Made by a program: the position numbers and the translations under genes. From Dyadobacter luticola (GTDB lineage Bacteria > Bacteroidota > Bacteroidia > Cytophagales > Spirosomataceae): 64,000 bases of DNA. Below the pieces are notes generated by a model, which was not told where the DNA came from, ran no database searches, and was given only the letters and a program-made list of their open reading frames with translations. This document shows, piece by piece, positions 1-7,704 of this stretch (the first letter of the stretch is position 1; every line of letters begins with the position of its first letter). The stretch spans positions 2,030,375-2,094,374 of the forward strand of contig NZ_VCEJ01000002.1 of assembly GCF_005860805.1 (NCBI RefSeq), given 5' to 3'.

Positions 1-704
1 CATACCGGCCAGTCGGAGCCAAACATTAAACGATCGGTGCCGAATGTCTCAAAAACCACATCGAGGTACGGTTTGAAATCCGCCCGCTCCCACTCCTGCC
101 AGTCGGCTTCTGTCACCATGCCGGAAACCTTGCATTTGACGTTCGGCAGCTCTGCCAGCAGCCGCATGTCGTTGGTCCAGGTAACAATTTCCTTCTGCTT
201 GATCGGTGGCTTGGCAATGTGGTCGAGTACAAACTGCACATTGGGCAGCCTCACCGCGAAATTGAATGCTTCTTTTAACTGATTCGGGTAAATCAGAATA
301 TCATAAGTAAAGTCAAATGCAACCAGCTGGCCTACGCCTTTCATAAAATCCGGCTGCAACAAAAACCCTTCCGGCTGTCCCTGCACCACATGGCGGAAAC
401 CTTTCAGTTTTTCAAACTGCGAATATTTTTCCAGCTTGGCATACAAATCCGGCGAGCGTAGATCGACCCAGCCGACTACCCCTTTGATAAAATCATTCGC
501 CTCGGCCAGTTGCAGTAAAAACTCAGTCTCAGCATCGGACTCGGAAGCTTGCACTGCAACGCAACCGTCTACGCCATTGGATTTCAATACCGGTTCCAAA
601 TCTTCGGGCAGGAAATTTTTACGGATCGCCGCCATCTCAGGCGTAATCCAGGCATCCCGCCCCTCGTCAAATATCCAGAAATGCTGGTGGCTATCGATGA
701 TCAT
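1..704 (-). CDS. Amidohydrolase-2 family lactonase, partial (3' end outside window)
   Basis: This is the N-terminal 234 codons of a metal-dependent amidohydrolase of the PF04909 type; the C-terminus lies beyond the window edge. The protein begins MIIDSHQHFW, with the HxH metal-binding motif of the family, and near the window edge shows MFGSDWPV, the typical strand carrying the catalytic Asp. Close relatives hydrolyse sugar lactones such as L-fuconolactone. The start ATG at 704 overlaps the stop of the upstream FAH-family gene by four bases (ATGA), so the two are translationally coupled. Together with the SDR and UxaA-family genes upstream on the same strand it fits the lactonase step of a non-phosphorylative L-fucose (or similar deoxy-sugar) pathway. 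The lactonase assignment is inference from family and context; the amidohydrolase fold is secure. Confidence 0.85.
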   Translation of the reverse strand, partial: MIIDSHQHFWIFDEGRDAWITPEMAAIRKNFLPEDLEPVLKSNGVDGCVAVQASESDAETEFLLQLAEANDFIKGVVGWVDLRSPDLYAKLEKYSQFEKLKGFRHVVQGQPEGFLLQPDFMKGVGQLVAFDFTYDILIYPNQLKEAFNFAVRLPNVQFVLDHIAKPPIKQKEIVTWTNDMRLLAELPNVKCKVSGMVTEADWQEWERADFKPYLDVVFETFGTDRLMFGSDWPV

Positions 705-1564
705 ATTGCTTTCCAGGCTACTGCTTCTTGTTTCTGATTTCCTAGTTTTTCAATACCCAATTCCACTACGTCCCCGGCTTTCAGGTAAACCTGCGGCTTC
801 ATCCCTAGCCCTACTCCGGCTGGCGTACCCGTCGTGATCACATCTCCCGGAAGCAAAGTCATGAATTGGCTGAGGTAGCTGATTAAAAACGGTACGTGAA
901 AAATCATGTCGGATGTGGTGCTATCCTGGATTTTCTTACCGTTTAGTGATAACCAGAGATTCAGATCATTCGCATTTCCTACTTCATCCGGCGTCACCAG
1001 GTAAGGTCCCAGCGGCGCGAAAGTGTCATTGCTTTTTCCTTTTACCCACTGTCCGCCACGCTCCATCTGATAGGCGCGCTCCGAATAATCGTTGTGCACA
1101 GCATACCCGGCCACATAATCCAGAGCACTCGATTCCTCCACGTAGCTCGCCTTTTTTCCAATGATCACCGCCAGCTCCACTTCCCAGTCGGTCTTTTCAG
1201 AACTTCTTGGAATAATCACCTGGTCGAAAGGACCGCACAAGGCAGAAGTTGACTTAAAGAAGATGATCGGTTCTTTGGGCAGTTCCGTCGCGCCTGATTC
1301 GTAGGCATGTTTGGCGTAATTCATACCAATACATACAATCTTGGAAGGACGCGCAATGCAGGAACCGTACCGGAAACCGGCCGCTACCTGAGGTGCATCA
1401 GCCGAATTTGTTTCAAGCCAGGCCGCCAGGCGGGAAATACCGTCCGTCGCGAAGAATTTTTCATTGAAATCCTCCCCAAATGCAGAGACGTCCAATTTTG
1501 TACCGTCGGGAAGTTCTACACCCGGTTTTTCCTGCTCAAATGCGCCAAATCGAAAAAGTTTCAT
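701..1564 (-). CDS. Fumarylacetoacetate hydrolase (FAH) family protein, probable 2,4-diketo-3-deoxy-L-fuconate hydrolase
   Basis: A 287-residue FAH-family enzyme. The C-terminal two thirds carry the FAH core: GMNYAKHA near residue 80, the metal-binding acidic residues in DWEVELAVIIG and HNDYSER, the loop QWVKGKSNDTFAPLGP, and TGTPAGVG near the end. These are hallmarks of enzymes that cleave 2,4-diketo acids or related acylpyruvates. In L-fucose and L-rhamnose non-phosphorylative pathways such an enzyme splits 2,4-diketo-3-deoxy-L-fuconate (or rhamnonate) to pyruvate and lactate. It lies 39 bases downstream of the SDR gene and overlaps the lactonase-type gene by ATGA, so it is in the middle of one operon. 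The family call is certain; the substrate comes from the neighbourhood. Confidence 0.9.
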   Translation of the reverse strand: MKLFRFGAFEQEKPGVELPDGTKLDVSAFGEDFNEKFFATDGISRLAAWLETNSADAPQVAAGFRYGSCIARPSKIVCIGMNYAKHAYESGATELPKEPIIFFKSTSALCGPFDQVIIPRSSEKTDWEVELAVIIGKKASYVEESSALDYVAGYAVHNDYSERAYQMERGGQWVKGKSNDTFAPLGPYLVTPDEVGNANDLNLWLSLNGKKIQDSTTSDMIFHVPFLISYLSQFMTLLPGDVITTGTPAGVGLGMKPQVYLKAGDVVELGIEKLGNQKQEAVAWKAI

Positions 1565-1603
1565 AAGGGTATTGATGTTTTTTTGCTGATAGCAATCAGC
1601 TTT

Positions 1604-2377
1604 TCAGTTGTTCAATTTTTCAAATCCGCCGTCGATCAGGTAATCGCAGCCGGTGATAAACCCTGCTTCATCGGAGCAGAGATATAGTGCCAGCGCACCG
1701 ATTTCTTCGGGTTTGGCCATCCTTCCTATCGGCTGCGTTTTGGAAAGTTTTTCAAACATTTCCTCTTCTCTACCGGGATATGTTTTGGCAATAAAACCAT
1801 CCACAAAAGGTGTATGCACCCGCGCCGGGGAAATGCTGTTGCAGCGGATCCCGTCAGCGAGATAATCCCGCGCCACCGACAATGTCATGGAATAAACCGC
1901 TCCTTTTGTAGTAGAATAAGCGAAACGGTCGGGGATTCCTACTGTTGCCGCGATGGATGCCATGTTCAAAATCACGCCGCCGCCGTTTGTTTTCAAATGT
2001 GGGATGGTCGCCATCAGGCAGTTATACACGCCTTTGACATTTACATTGATCACCCGGTCGAAATCAATTTCATTTGTCGTATCCGCCTTGCCAATGTGCG
2101 CAATTCCGGCATTGTTCACCAGAATGTTGATCGGTGAATTTACTGCGATGGCATTTACCAGGTTTACTACATCCGCTTGTTTGGAAATGTCCAGCGCGTG
2201 GGCTTCTGCTTTTCCGCCATCGGCTACAATTTCGTTGGCTACCTGCGTCGCGAGGTCAATATTTAGTTCAAGGATATGGATGTGTGCGCCTTGTTTCGCA
2301 AAGGTTTTTGAAATCGCCAGCCCTATCCCACTCGCCCCGCCGGTCACCAGGGCGGTTTTGCCTGTTAAGTCAAACAT
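1604..2377 (-). CDS. SDR family oxidoreductase, probable 2-keto-3-deoxy-L-fuconate dehydrogenase
   Basis: A 257-residue classical short-chain dehydrogenase. It has the nucleotide-binding TGGASGIG at residues 12-19, NNAG at 88-91, and the catalytic triad S141, Y154 and K158 (YSTTK). Length is normal for a classical SDR. An acidic residue at the end of the second strand (E37) suggests NAD rather than NADP preference. In the non-phosphorylative fucose route an SDR oxidises 2-keto-3-deoxy-L-fuconate to the diketo acid that the adjacent FAH-family enzyme cleaves. An alternative role is the first step, L-fucose dehydrogenase. A palindrome-rich 148-base gap separates it from the dehydratase gene upstream. 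Confidence 0.88.
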   Translation of the reverse strand: MFDLTGKTALVTGGASGIGLAISKTFAKQGAHIHILELNIDLATQVANEIVADGGKAEAHALDISKQADVVNLVNAIAVNSPINILVNNAGIAHIGKADTTNEIDFDRVINVNVKGVYNCLMATIPHLKTNGGGVILNMASIAATVGIPDRFAYSTTKGAVYSMTLSVARDYLADGIRCNSISPARVHTPFVDGFIAKTYPGREEEMFEKLSKTQPIGRMAKPEEIGALALYLCSDEAGFITGCDYLIDGGFEKLNN

Positions 2378-2415
2378 TTAGTATGTATGTTATTATTGTC
2401 GGTTTTTTGTCTTAT

Positions 2416-2506
2416 CCAGGGTTGAAACCCTGGGTCAGGAAATCGGTCGTCGCGCTGCGACTGTTTCAACTCAATCAAATCCCTTGCCGTTGTCTTAAGA
2501 CAACGG
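2416..2506. repeat. REP-like twin-palindrome element
   Basis: Two compact inverted repeats sit in the gap between the SDR and dehydratase genes. The first is CCAGGGTT-GA-AACCCTGG (2416-2433). The second is the perfect 20-base palindrome CCGTTGTCTTAAGACAACGG (2487-2506). Between them is a short GC-rich stretch with its own partial symmetry, GTCGTCGCGCTGCGAC (about 2446-2461). This arrangement resembles the repetitive extragenic palindromes mobilised by RAYT-type transposases in Bacteroidota. Neither hairpin is followed by a clear U-tract on the minus strand, so a simple terminator is less likely. Copy number elsewhere in the genome cannot be judged from this window. Confidence 0.5.
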
Positions 2507-2525
2507 GAAAAAGAGATAAAAAATA

Positions 2526-4178
2526 TTAGAGGGAAACTCCTCTTTTCCAGGGGATAAAGTCGTCCTGGCCGAGTTGCTGGGCTTTTGTAAGCTCGCCGCT
2601 CGCTACTTTGATGACATATTCTAATAATGCTTCTGCATTTTGTTCGATGCTTTGGGTTCCGTCTACCACCGGGCCGCAATCGAAATCGATCACGTCGGGC
2701 ATCCGGTTCGCCAATGTGGTGTTGGTTGCTACTTTCGCTACCGGACAGATCGGGTTTCCTGTTGGGGTTCCGAGTCCGGTCGTGAACAGGATAATGTTGG
2801 CACCGGCGGCGGTTTGGCCAGTGGTTGCCTCTACATCATTTCCCGGCGTGCAAACCAGCTGCAAGCCCGCCTCGGTTGCTCTTTCCGTGTAGTTCAAAAC
2901 ATCCGATATATAGGCATTTCCGCCTTTTTTGGCAGCGCCGGCCGATTTGATCGCATCCGTGATCAAACCATCTTTAATGTTTCCCGGTGACGGATTGAAT
3001 GCAAATGCTGAACCGACTGCCTCTGCTTTTCCAGCATAGTCGCGCATTAATTTTTCGAACTTCGCGGCTTTTTCTTCTGAGACACAGCGATTTAACAACT
3101 CCTGTTCCACGCCATTCAACTCAGGGAATTCGGCAAGCAATGTTTGTCCGCCAAGTCCTACAACTAAATCAGATAAATGTCCGAGTACCGGATTGGCAGA
3201 AATCCCGGAAAAACCATCCGAACCGCCACATTTCAATCCTACCGAAAGTTTGGAAAGCGGCGCGTCCGACCTTTCAAATTCATTGATTTTGGTCAACCCC
3301 ATGAATGTTTCCTTGATCGCGCCGGACATCAGCGAGTACTCGGTACCTTTCTGATGCTCGAAAGCAAAAAATGGCTTATTGAAATGCGGATCGCGTTTTT
3401 TGATTTCGTCTTCCAAAGTTTTCAGCTCAGAATTCTGGCAGCCTAAGCTCAAAACCGTAATTCCCGCCACATTAGGATGTACCGCATAAGCCGCGAAAAG
3501 CGCGCATAACGTATTGGCATCATTGCGGGTACCGCCACAGCCTCCTTCGTGCGTCAGAAATTTGATCCCGTCCACATTTGCAAAAGGCCGGTTCGGCTTT
3601 CTTGTTTCGGTTCTTGCCTCGGCAAAAGGTTCCAGACTTTTGATCCGCCGCATATCTCCTGCCTGGTATAAGTGCAAAAACTCTTTTACCTGCTCGCGGT
3701 ACATATCCGTCTGCGCATAACCCAGCTCCCGCTCGAAAGCATCCTTCATGATCAGCACATTGCGGTTTTCACAAAAAACCAGCGGTACCACCAGCCAGTA
3801 ATTGTAAGTGCCCACCCGCCCGTCTTCGCGGTGATATCCTTTGAATGTTCTATTTGTCCACTTGCTTACATCCGGCTGTGTGTAGGCGTAAGGCTGCCTG
3901 TTGGCCGTGCTGTATTCGTGGGCATCATGTTTCAGATTGAATGTCGTGATCGGCTCGCCTTTTTTGATCGGCTGCGTAGCCCGGCCTACCAAAACGCCAT
4001 ACATAATGATCGCGCCGCCGGTTTCAATGTCCTCAGTTACAAACTTATGCTTGGCCGAAACACCGTATTGCAGCCCATAGTGAGACCCACTCCATTCTAC
4101 ATCCGCACCGGCAGGGATATCACGCAAAGCAACAATTACATTATCATGAGGGTGAATTTTTAAAAGCTGTGAAGCCAT
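2526..4178 (-). CDS. UxaA family sugar-acid dehydratase (altronate/fuconate dehydratase)
   Basis: A 550-residue enzyme of the altronate dehydratase family (UxaA), with an N-terminal SAF domain (about residues 1-95) fused to the large catalytic domain. Catalytic-domain signatures include THEGGCGGTRNDANT, LSLGCQN, LKCGGSDGFSG and FTTGLGTPTGNPICPV. I chose the ATG at 4178 (MASQLLKIHP), where the SAF domain begins; a longer frame reaches 25 codons further but those codons look non-coding. Family members dehydrate D-altronate. In Campylobacter jejuni the UxaA-like pair Cj0482/Cj0483 lies in the L-fucose locus, and here too the gene is followed by SDR, FAH and lactonase genes with no uxaB or uxaC. 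I therefore infer L-fuconate dehydratase activity. The AraC regulator is divergent. Confidence 0.88.
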   Translation of the reverse strand: MASQLLKIHPHDNVIVALRDIPAGADVEWSGSHYGLQYGVSAKHKFVTEDIETGGAIIMYGVLVGRATQPIKKGEPITTFNLKHDAHEYSTANRQPYAYTQPDVSKWTNRTFKGYHREDGRVGTYNYWLVVPLVFCENRNVLIMKDAFERELGYAQTDMYREQVKEFLHLYQAGDMRRIKSLEPFAEARTETRKPNRPFANVDGIKFLTHEGGCGGTRNDANTLCALFAAYAVHPNVAGITVLSLGCQNSELKTLEDEIKKRDPHFNKPFFAFEHQKGTEYSLMSGAIKETFMGLTKINEFERSDAPLSKLSVGLKCGGSDGFSGISANPVLGHLSDLVVGLGGQTLLAEFPELNGVEQELLNRCVSEEKAAKFEKLMRDYAGKAEAVGSAFAFNPSPGNIKDGLITDAIKSAGAAKKGGNAYISDVLNYTERATEAGLQLVCTPGNDVEATTGQTAAGANIILFTTGLGTPTGNPICPVAKVATNTTLANRMPDVIDFDCGPVVDGTQSIEQNAEALLEYVIKVASGELTKAQQLGQDDFIPWKRGVSL

Positions 4179-4242
4179 ATTTTCAATAATTAATACAGAT
4201 CTGTCGTGGTGAATGCATTGTAACTTATTAACAAAACAACAT

Positions 4243-4286
4243 AAATATTTCAATACCTTGGTCGCTTATCGTAGCAAATATTTCAA
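4243..4286. promoter_or_regulatory. Direct repeats, candidate AraC-type binding sites
   Basis: The 156-base region between the divergent dehydratase and AraC genes holds two exact copies of AAATATTTCAA (4243-4253 and 4276-4286), 33 bases apart, which is about three helical turns. A degenerate third copy (ATATATTTCCG) follows near 4297. Directly repeated half-sites on one face of the helix are typical of AraC-family targets. The region is AT-rich, so chance similarity is possible. Confidence 0.4.
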
Positions 4287-4334
4287 CTATATTGGCATAT
4301 ATTTCCGCATAATAGATTTAAAGTGTAATTATTT

Positions 4335-5243
4335 GTGAAACCACAGCTCTTAAAAGTCCCGAAGAGGTTACAAAGATCATTCAGTATCCGGCAGGATGTG
4401 GTGCTCTATTTTTACAATCGCTGGCATTATCATCCTGAGTTAGAGCTTATTCACATTGAGCAAGGTTCGGGGACGCAGTTTGTGGGCGATAACATTCAGA
4501 ATTTCCAGAGCGGCGACCTGCTTTTGATCGGACCGAACTTGCCGCACTACTGGCGATGCGATGAAAAATATTTTCATGGAGAAAGCAAATTGTACGCGCA
4601 GGCCACTGTACTGCACTTTTCCGAAGATATTTTTGGCAAGAATTTCATGGAACTTCCCGAAAATAAATCCATCAATGACCTGATGCTGAAAGCCCGGCTG
4701 GGGATGAAAATTTCGGGAAAAGGTACTGCGCACGTCAAGGCGCTTTTGAAGGATTTGTTGACCCAGACTTCTGGCAACCCGATCATTTCTTTGCTGCAAA
4801 TCCTCGATTCGCTGGCACATTGTCCGGAGGTAAAACTGCTCTCCAACACACATTACCAGCATGAATTCGACCCTTTCGACACCGACCGGATCAATCACAT
4901 TTACCAATATTCCATCACGAATTTTCAGAAAAAGATCTCGATCGAAGAGATTTCAGAGGTGGCGAATATCAGTCCACATTCGTTTTGCCGGTATTTCAAA
5001 AGCCGGAGCCGCAAAACTTACAGCCAGTTTTTGCTCGAACTCCGTGTAGGGCATGCCTGTAAATTGCTTTCCGAAACGCAGCTGCCGGTAGCGCAGGTTT
5101 GTTATGAAAGTGGTTTCAACAATTTTGCCAATTTCAATAAATACTTCAAGATACACACCGGAAAAAGTCCCCTGCTTTATCAGAAAGAATTCCGTAAAAT
5201 CCCGATTTCCAATCATTTGCCTAACATTCAAGCCGCGCCATGA
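4335..5243 (+). CDS. AraC family transcriptional regulator
   Basis: A 302-residue regulator with a cupin-like ligand-binding N-terminus (about residues 15-110; HYHPELELIHI and the following HYWRC region) and a C-terminal double helix-turn-helix (about 195-290) including ISIEEISEVANISPHSF and VAQVCYESGFNNFANFNKYF. The start is a GTG at 4335; no ATG gives a full cupin domain. It is divergent from the sugar-acid dehydratase operon and overlaps adenine deaminase by ATGA. The most economical idea is that it activates the minus-strand sugar-acid operon in response to a sugar or sugar acid, but the coupling to adenine deaminase leaves the effector open. Confidence 0.9.
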   Translation: MKPQLLKVPKRLQRSFSIRQDVVLYFYNRWHYHPELELIHIEQGSGTQFVGDNIQNFQSGDLLLIGPNLPHYWRCDEKYFHGESKLYAQATVLHFSEDIFGKNFMELPENKSINDLMLKARLGMKISGKGTAHVKALLKDLLTQTSGNPIISLLQILDSLAHCPEVKLLSNTHYQHEFDPFDTDRINHIYQYSITNFQKKISIEEISEVANISPHSFCRYFKSRSRKTYSQFLLELRVGHACKLLSETQLPVAQVCYESGFNNFANFNKYFKIHTGKSPLLYQKEFRKIPISNHLPNIQAAP

Positions 5244-6868
5244 GAATTAACATTGTTGATATTTTAGATAAAAACATTTATGAGGCTGAGCTGCACATTG
5301 CAGACGGAAAAGTCGGTCAGATTGAAAATTTTGGACCTGAAAATCCTGCTTTAAATTATGCCTTGCCCGGATTTGTGGATGCGCATGTCCATATTGAAAG
5401 TTCGATGCTGACACCTGCCCAGTTTGCCCGGCTCGCTGTGGTCCACGGAACAGTCGCTACGGTTTCAGATCCGCATGAAATTGCCAATGTGCTTGGTATC
5501 GAAGGTGTTAAGTATATGATTGAAGATGGCAAAAGGACGCCTTTTAAATTTTGCTTCGGCGCTCCATCCTGCGTGCCGGCAACGGTTTTCGAAACTGCCG
5601 GGGCGACCATCGATGCTGCGCAAGTGGGTGAACTGCTGGCTTTGGACGACATTGGTTACCTGGCGGAGGTGATGAATTTTCCCGGCGTGCTGCATGAAGA
5701 TCCGGGTATGATGGCTAAAATCGGCTGGGCGAAACATTATAATAAGGTGGTCGACGGTCACGCGCCGGGCTTACGTGGCGAAGATGCGAGGAAGTATGCG
5801 GCAAATGGTATCACAACGGACCATGAATGTTTCACTTATGAAGAAGCCCGTGAAAAGATCGGTTATGGGGTAAAAATCCTGATCCGCGAAGGCAGCGCCG
5901 CCCGGAATTTTGACGCGCTTATTCCGCTGATCGACGAATTTCCTGAACAAATCATGTTTTGCTCGGACGACAAACATCCCGATAGTCTCGTAGCCGGGCA
6001 CATTAATGTACTGGTAAAAAGGGCATTACAACTTGGTTACGATATCTGGAACATTCTTCTGGCTGCCTGTATCAATCCGGTTAAGCATTATAATCTGCCG
6101 GTCGGAATAATTCGGGAGGGCGACCCCGCTGATTTTATTGTGGTGGACAACTTACAGAATTTCAACATTCTTGAAACCTTACTTAATGGTAACTGGGTTT
6201 CGGAAAATGGCATTTCTAAATTGCCTGATCTGCGCAGCGAGCATATTAACCATTTTGAATGTGCGTTGAAAACGGCTGCCGATTTTAAAATCGTCACTGA
6301 AAAAAACTCCAACACGGTAAGGGTGATCGAGGCTTTGGAAGGTCAGCTGATTACAAACCAGTTGATTGGAAAAGCAAAAATCTCGGACGGAACATTCATA
6401 TCTGACACCGAGGCGGATGTGCTCAAAGTTGTGGTAGTCAACCGGTACGCGGAATCCGAGCCGGCAATCGCATTTATTAAAAATTTTGGATTGAAAGAAG
6501 GAGCGCTGGCTTCGTCTGTCGCACACGATTCGCACAACATTATATGTGTAGGCTGCGATGACGAAAGTATAGCACAGGCCGTGAATTTGGTTATCGGTTC
6601 GCGAGGCGGAATTTCTGCGGTGGGCAACCATGAAGCACATTTAATTCCGCTCCCGATTGCAGGTTTGATGACGGACCGCGACGGTTATCAGGTCGCTGAT
6701 GAGTACACCCGCATCGACAATTTTGTAAAAGATTCGTTGAAATCTACATTGAAATCCCCGTTTATGTCGCTGAGCTTCATGGCTTTGCTCGTAATACCTT
6801 CTTTGAAATTGAGCGATAGAGGACTTTTTGACGGAGAAAAATTCGAATTCGTAACATTAAGTATTTGA
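5240..6868 (+). CDS. ade: Adenine deaminase
   Basis: A 542-residue amidohydrolase of the adenine deaminase type, converting adenine to hypoxanthine and ammonia for purine salvage. N-terminal metal site: LPGFVDAHVHIESSM (about residues 43-57), followed by HGTVATVSDPHEIANVLG. The middle holds DGHAPGL, and the C-terminal domain shows SSVAHDSHNI and ISAVGNHEAHLIPLPIAGL, typical of Ade. Length is normal for the family. It overlaps the AraC regulator by four bases (ATGA), so the two are co-translated, an unusual partner pair. Confidence 0.95.
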   Translation: MRINIVDILDKNIYEAELHIADGKVGQIENFGPENPALNYALPGFVDAHVHIESSMLTPAQFARLAVVHGTVATVSDPHEIANVLGIEGVKYMIEDGKRTPFKFCFGAPSCVPATVFETAGATIDAAQVGELLALDDIGYLAEVMNFPGVLHEDPGMMAKIGWAKHYNKVVDGHAPGLRGEDARKYAANGITTDHECFTYEEAREKIGYGVKILIREGSAARNFDALIPLIDEFPEQIMFCSDDKHPDSLVAGHINVLVKRALQLGYDIWNILLAACINPVKHYNLPVGIIREGDPADFIVVDNLQNFNILETLLNGNWVSENGISKLPDLRSEHINHFECALKTAADFKIVTEKNSNTVRVIEALEGQLITNQLIGKAKISDGTFISDTEADVLKVVVVNRYAESEPAIAFIKNFGLKEGALASSVAHDSHNIICVGCDDESIAQAVNLVIGSRGGISAVGNHEAHLIPLPIAGLMTDRDGYQVADEYTRIDNFVKDSLKSTLKSPFMSLSFMALLVIPSLKLSDRGLFDGEKFEFVTLSI

Positions 6869-7026
6869 ATAGTTACAAAAATTCGAGAATTGCATCATTA
6901 AACTTTGAAATGTGATTTTCTGATGAAAATATTTTTTTAATCTGTTTTTTTATAAATATATTTACAAGTGTTATAATGACCCTTATTAATATCAATTCCT
7001 AACCCCATCAAAATCCTTTCCAAACA

Positions 7027-7608
7027 ATGGCTCACCTACGCTACAAGCAAGAAGAAGAACTCTGTTTTTGGGATCAGTTCAGAAAAGGCGACGAAAATGC
7101 TTATGCATGCCTGTACCGCTCTTACGTCCACATCCTGTACCAGTATTGCTCACAGTTTACGATCGACAAGCCACTGATTAAAGATTGCATTCACGATTTA
7201 TTTGTTGAACTCTGGAGAAACCGAATGACGCTGGGTGACACCACTTCCGTTCGGTTTTATCTTATGGCGTCCATCAAAAGAAAACTGGTGCGACACCTGA
7301 ATGCACAACAAAAGCATACCAGCAATGAAGATATCCCGGTTGAGTACTGGCATATCAACACCCCTTCCCACGAAAATCAGCTGATCTCGGAAGAGGAATT
7401 TGAATCGACCAACCAGCATTTGAATGTGGCGATCAACGGATTGCCCCGCCGTCAGCGTGAAGCGATTTTCCTGAAATTTTACATGAACCTCAACAACCAC
7501 GAAATCGCTGACCTGATGAAAATCAACATTCAGTCGGTTTATAACCTGGTTTTCGGTGCATTGGGAAATCTTAAAAAACAAATGACACTTGACAGATTGA
7601 CTTTCTAG
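7027..7608 (+). CDS. RNA polymerase sigma factor, sigma-70 (ECF) family
   Basis: A 193-residue ECF-type sigma factor. Region 2 (about residues 11-80) includes the helix IKDCIHDLFVELWRNR, and region 4 (about 130-182) includes LPRRQREAIFLKFYMNLNNH followed by the recognition helix EIADLMKINIQSVYNLVFGA. The linker is poorly conserved, as usual. Many Bacteroidota sigma factors of this type pair with a FecR-like anti-sigma factor and a SusC-like receptor; none is adjacent here, so it appears to be an orphan. A strong intrinsic terminator follows, so it is probably monocistronic. Confidence 0.9.
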   Translation: MAHLRYKQEEELCFWDQFRKGDENAYACLYRSYVHILYQYCSQFTIDKPLIKDCIHDLFVELWRNRMTLGDTTSVRFYLMASIKRKLVRHLNAQQKHTSNEDIPVEYWHINTPSHENQLISEEEFESTNQHLNVAINGLPRRQREAIFLKFYMNLNNHEIADLMKINIQSVYNLVFGALGNLKKQMTLDRLTF

Positions 7609-7634
7609 ACCATTTCGAACATCATACGAGTACA

Positions 7635-7663
7635 AGCGTGGCGAACTATGCCACGCTTTTTTT
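7635..7663 (+). terminator. Intrinsic terminator of the sigma factor gene
   Basis: A perfect 8-bp stem, AGCGTGGC with GCCACGCT around a 7-base loop, is followed by a run of seven T residues. It lies between the sigma factor stop and the rarA start. Confidence 0.88.
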
Positions 7664-7704
7664 GTGTTAAAAAAGAACCTATCATTGACAAACTGAACCT
7701 TTGA

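Noticed and set aside
436-837. Open frames on the plus strand across the amidohydrolase and FAH-family genes
   Set aside because: They are antisense shadows of the conserved minus-strand genes and have no recognisable domain.
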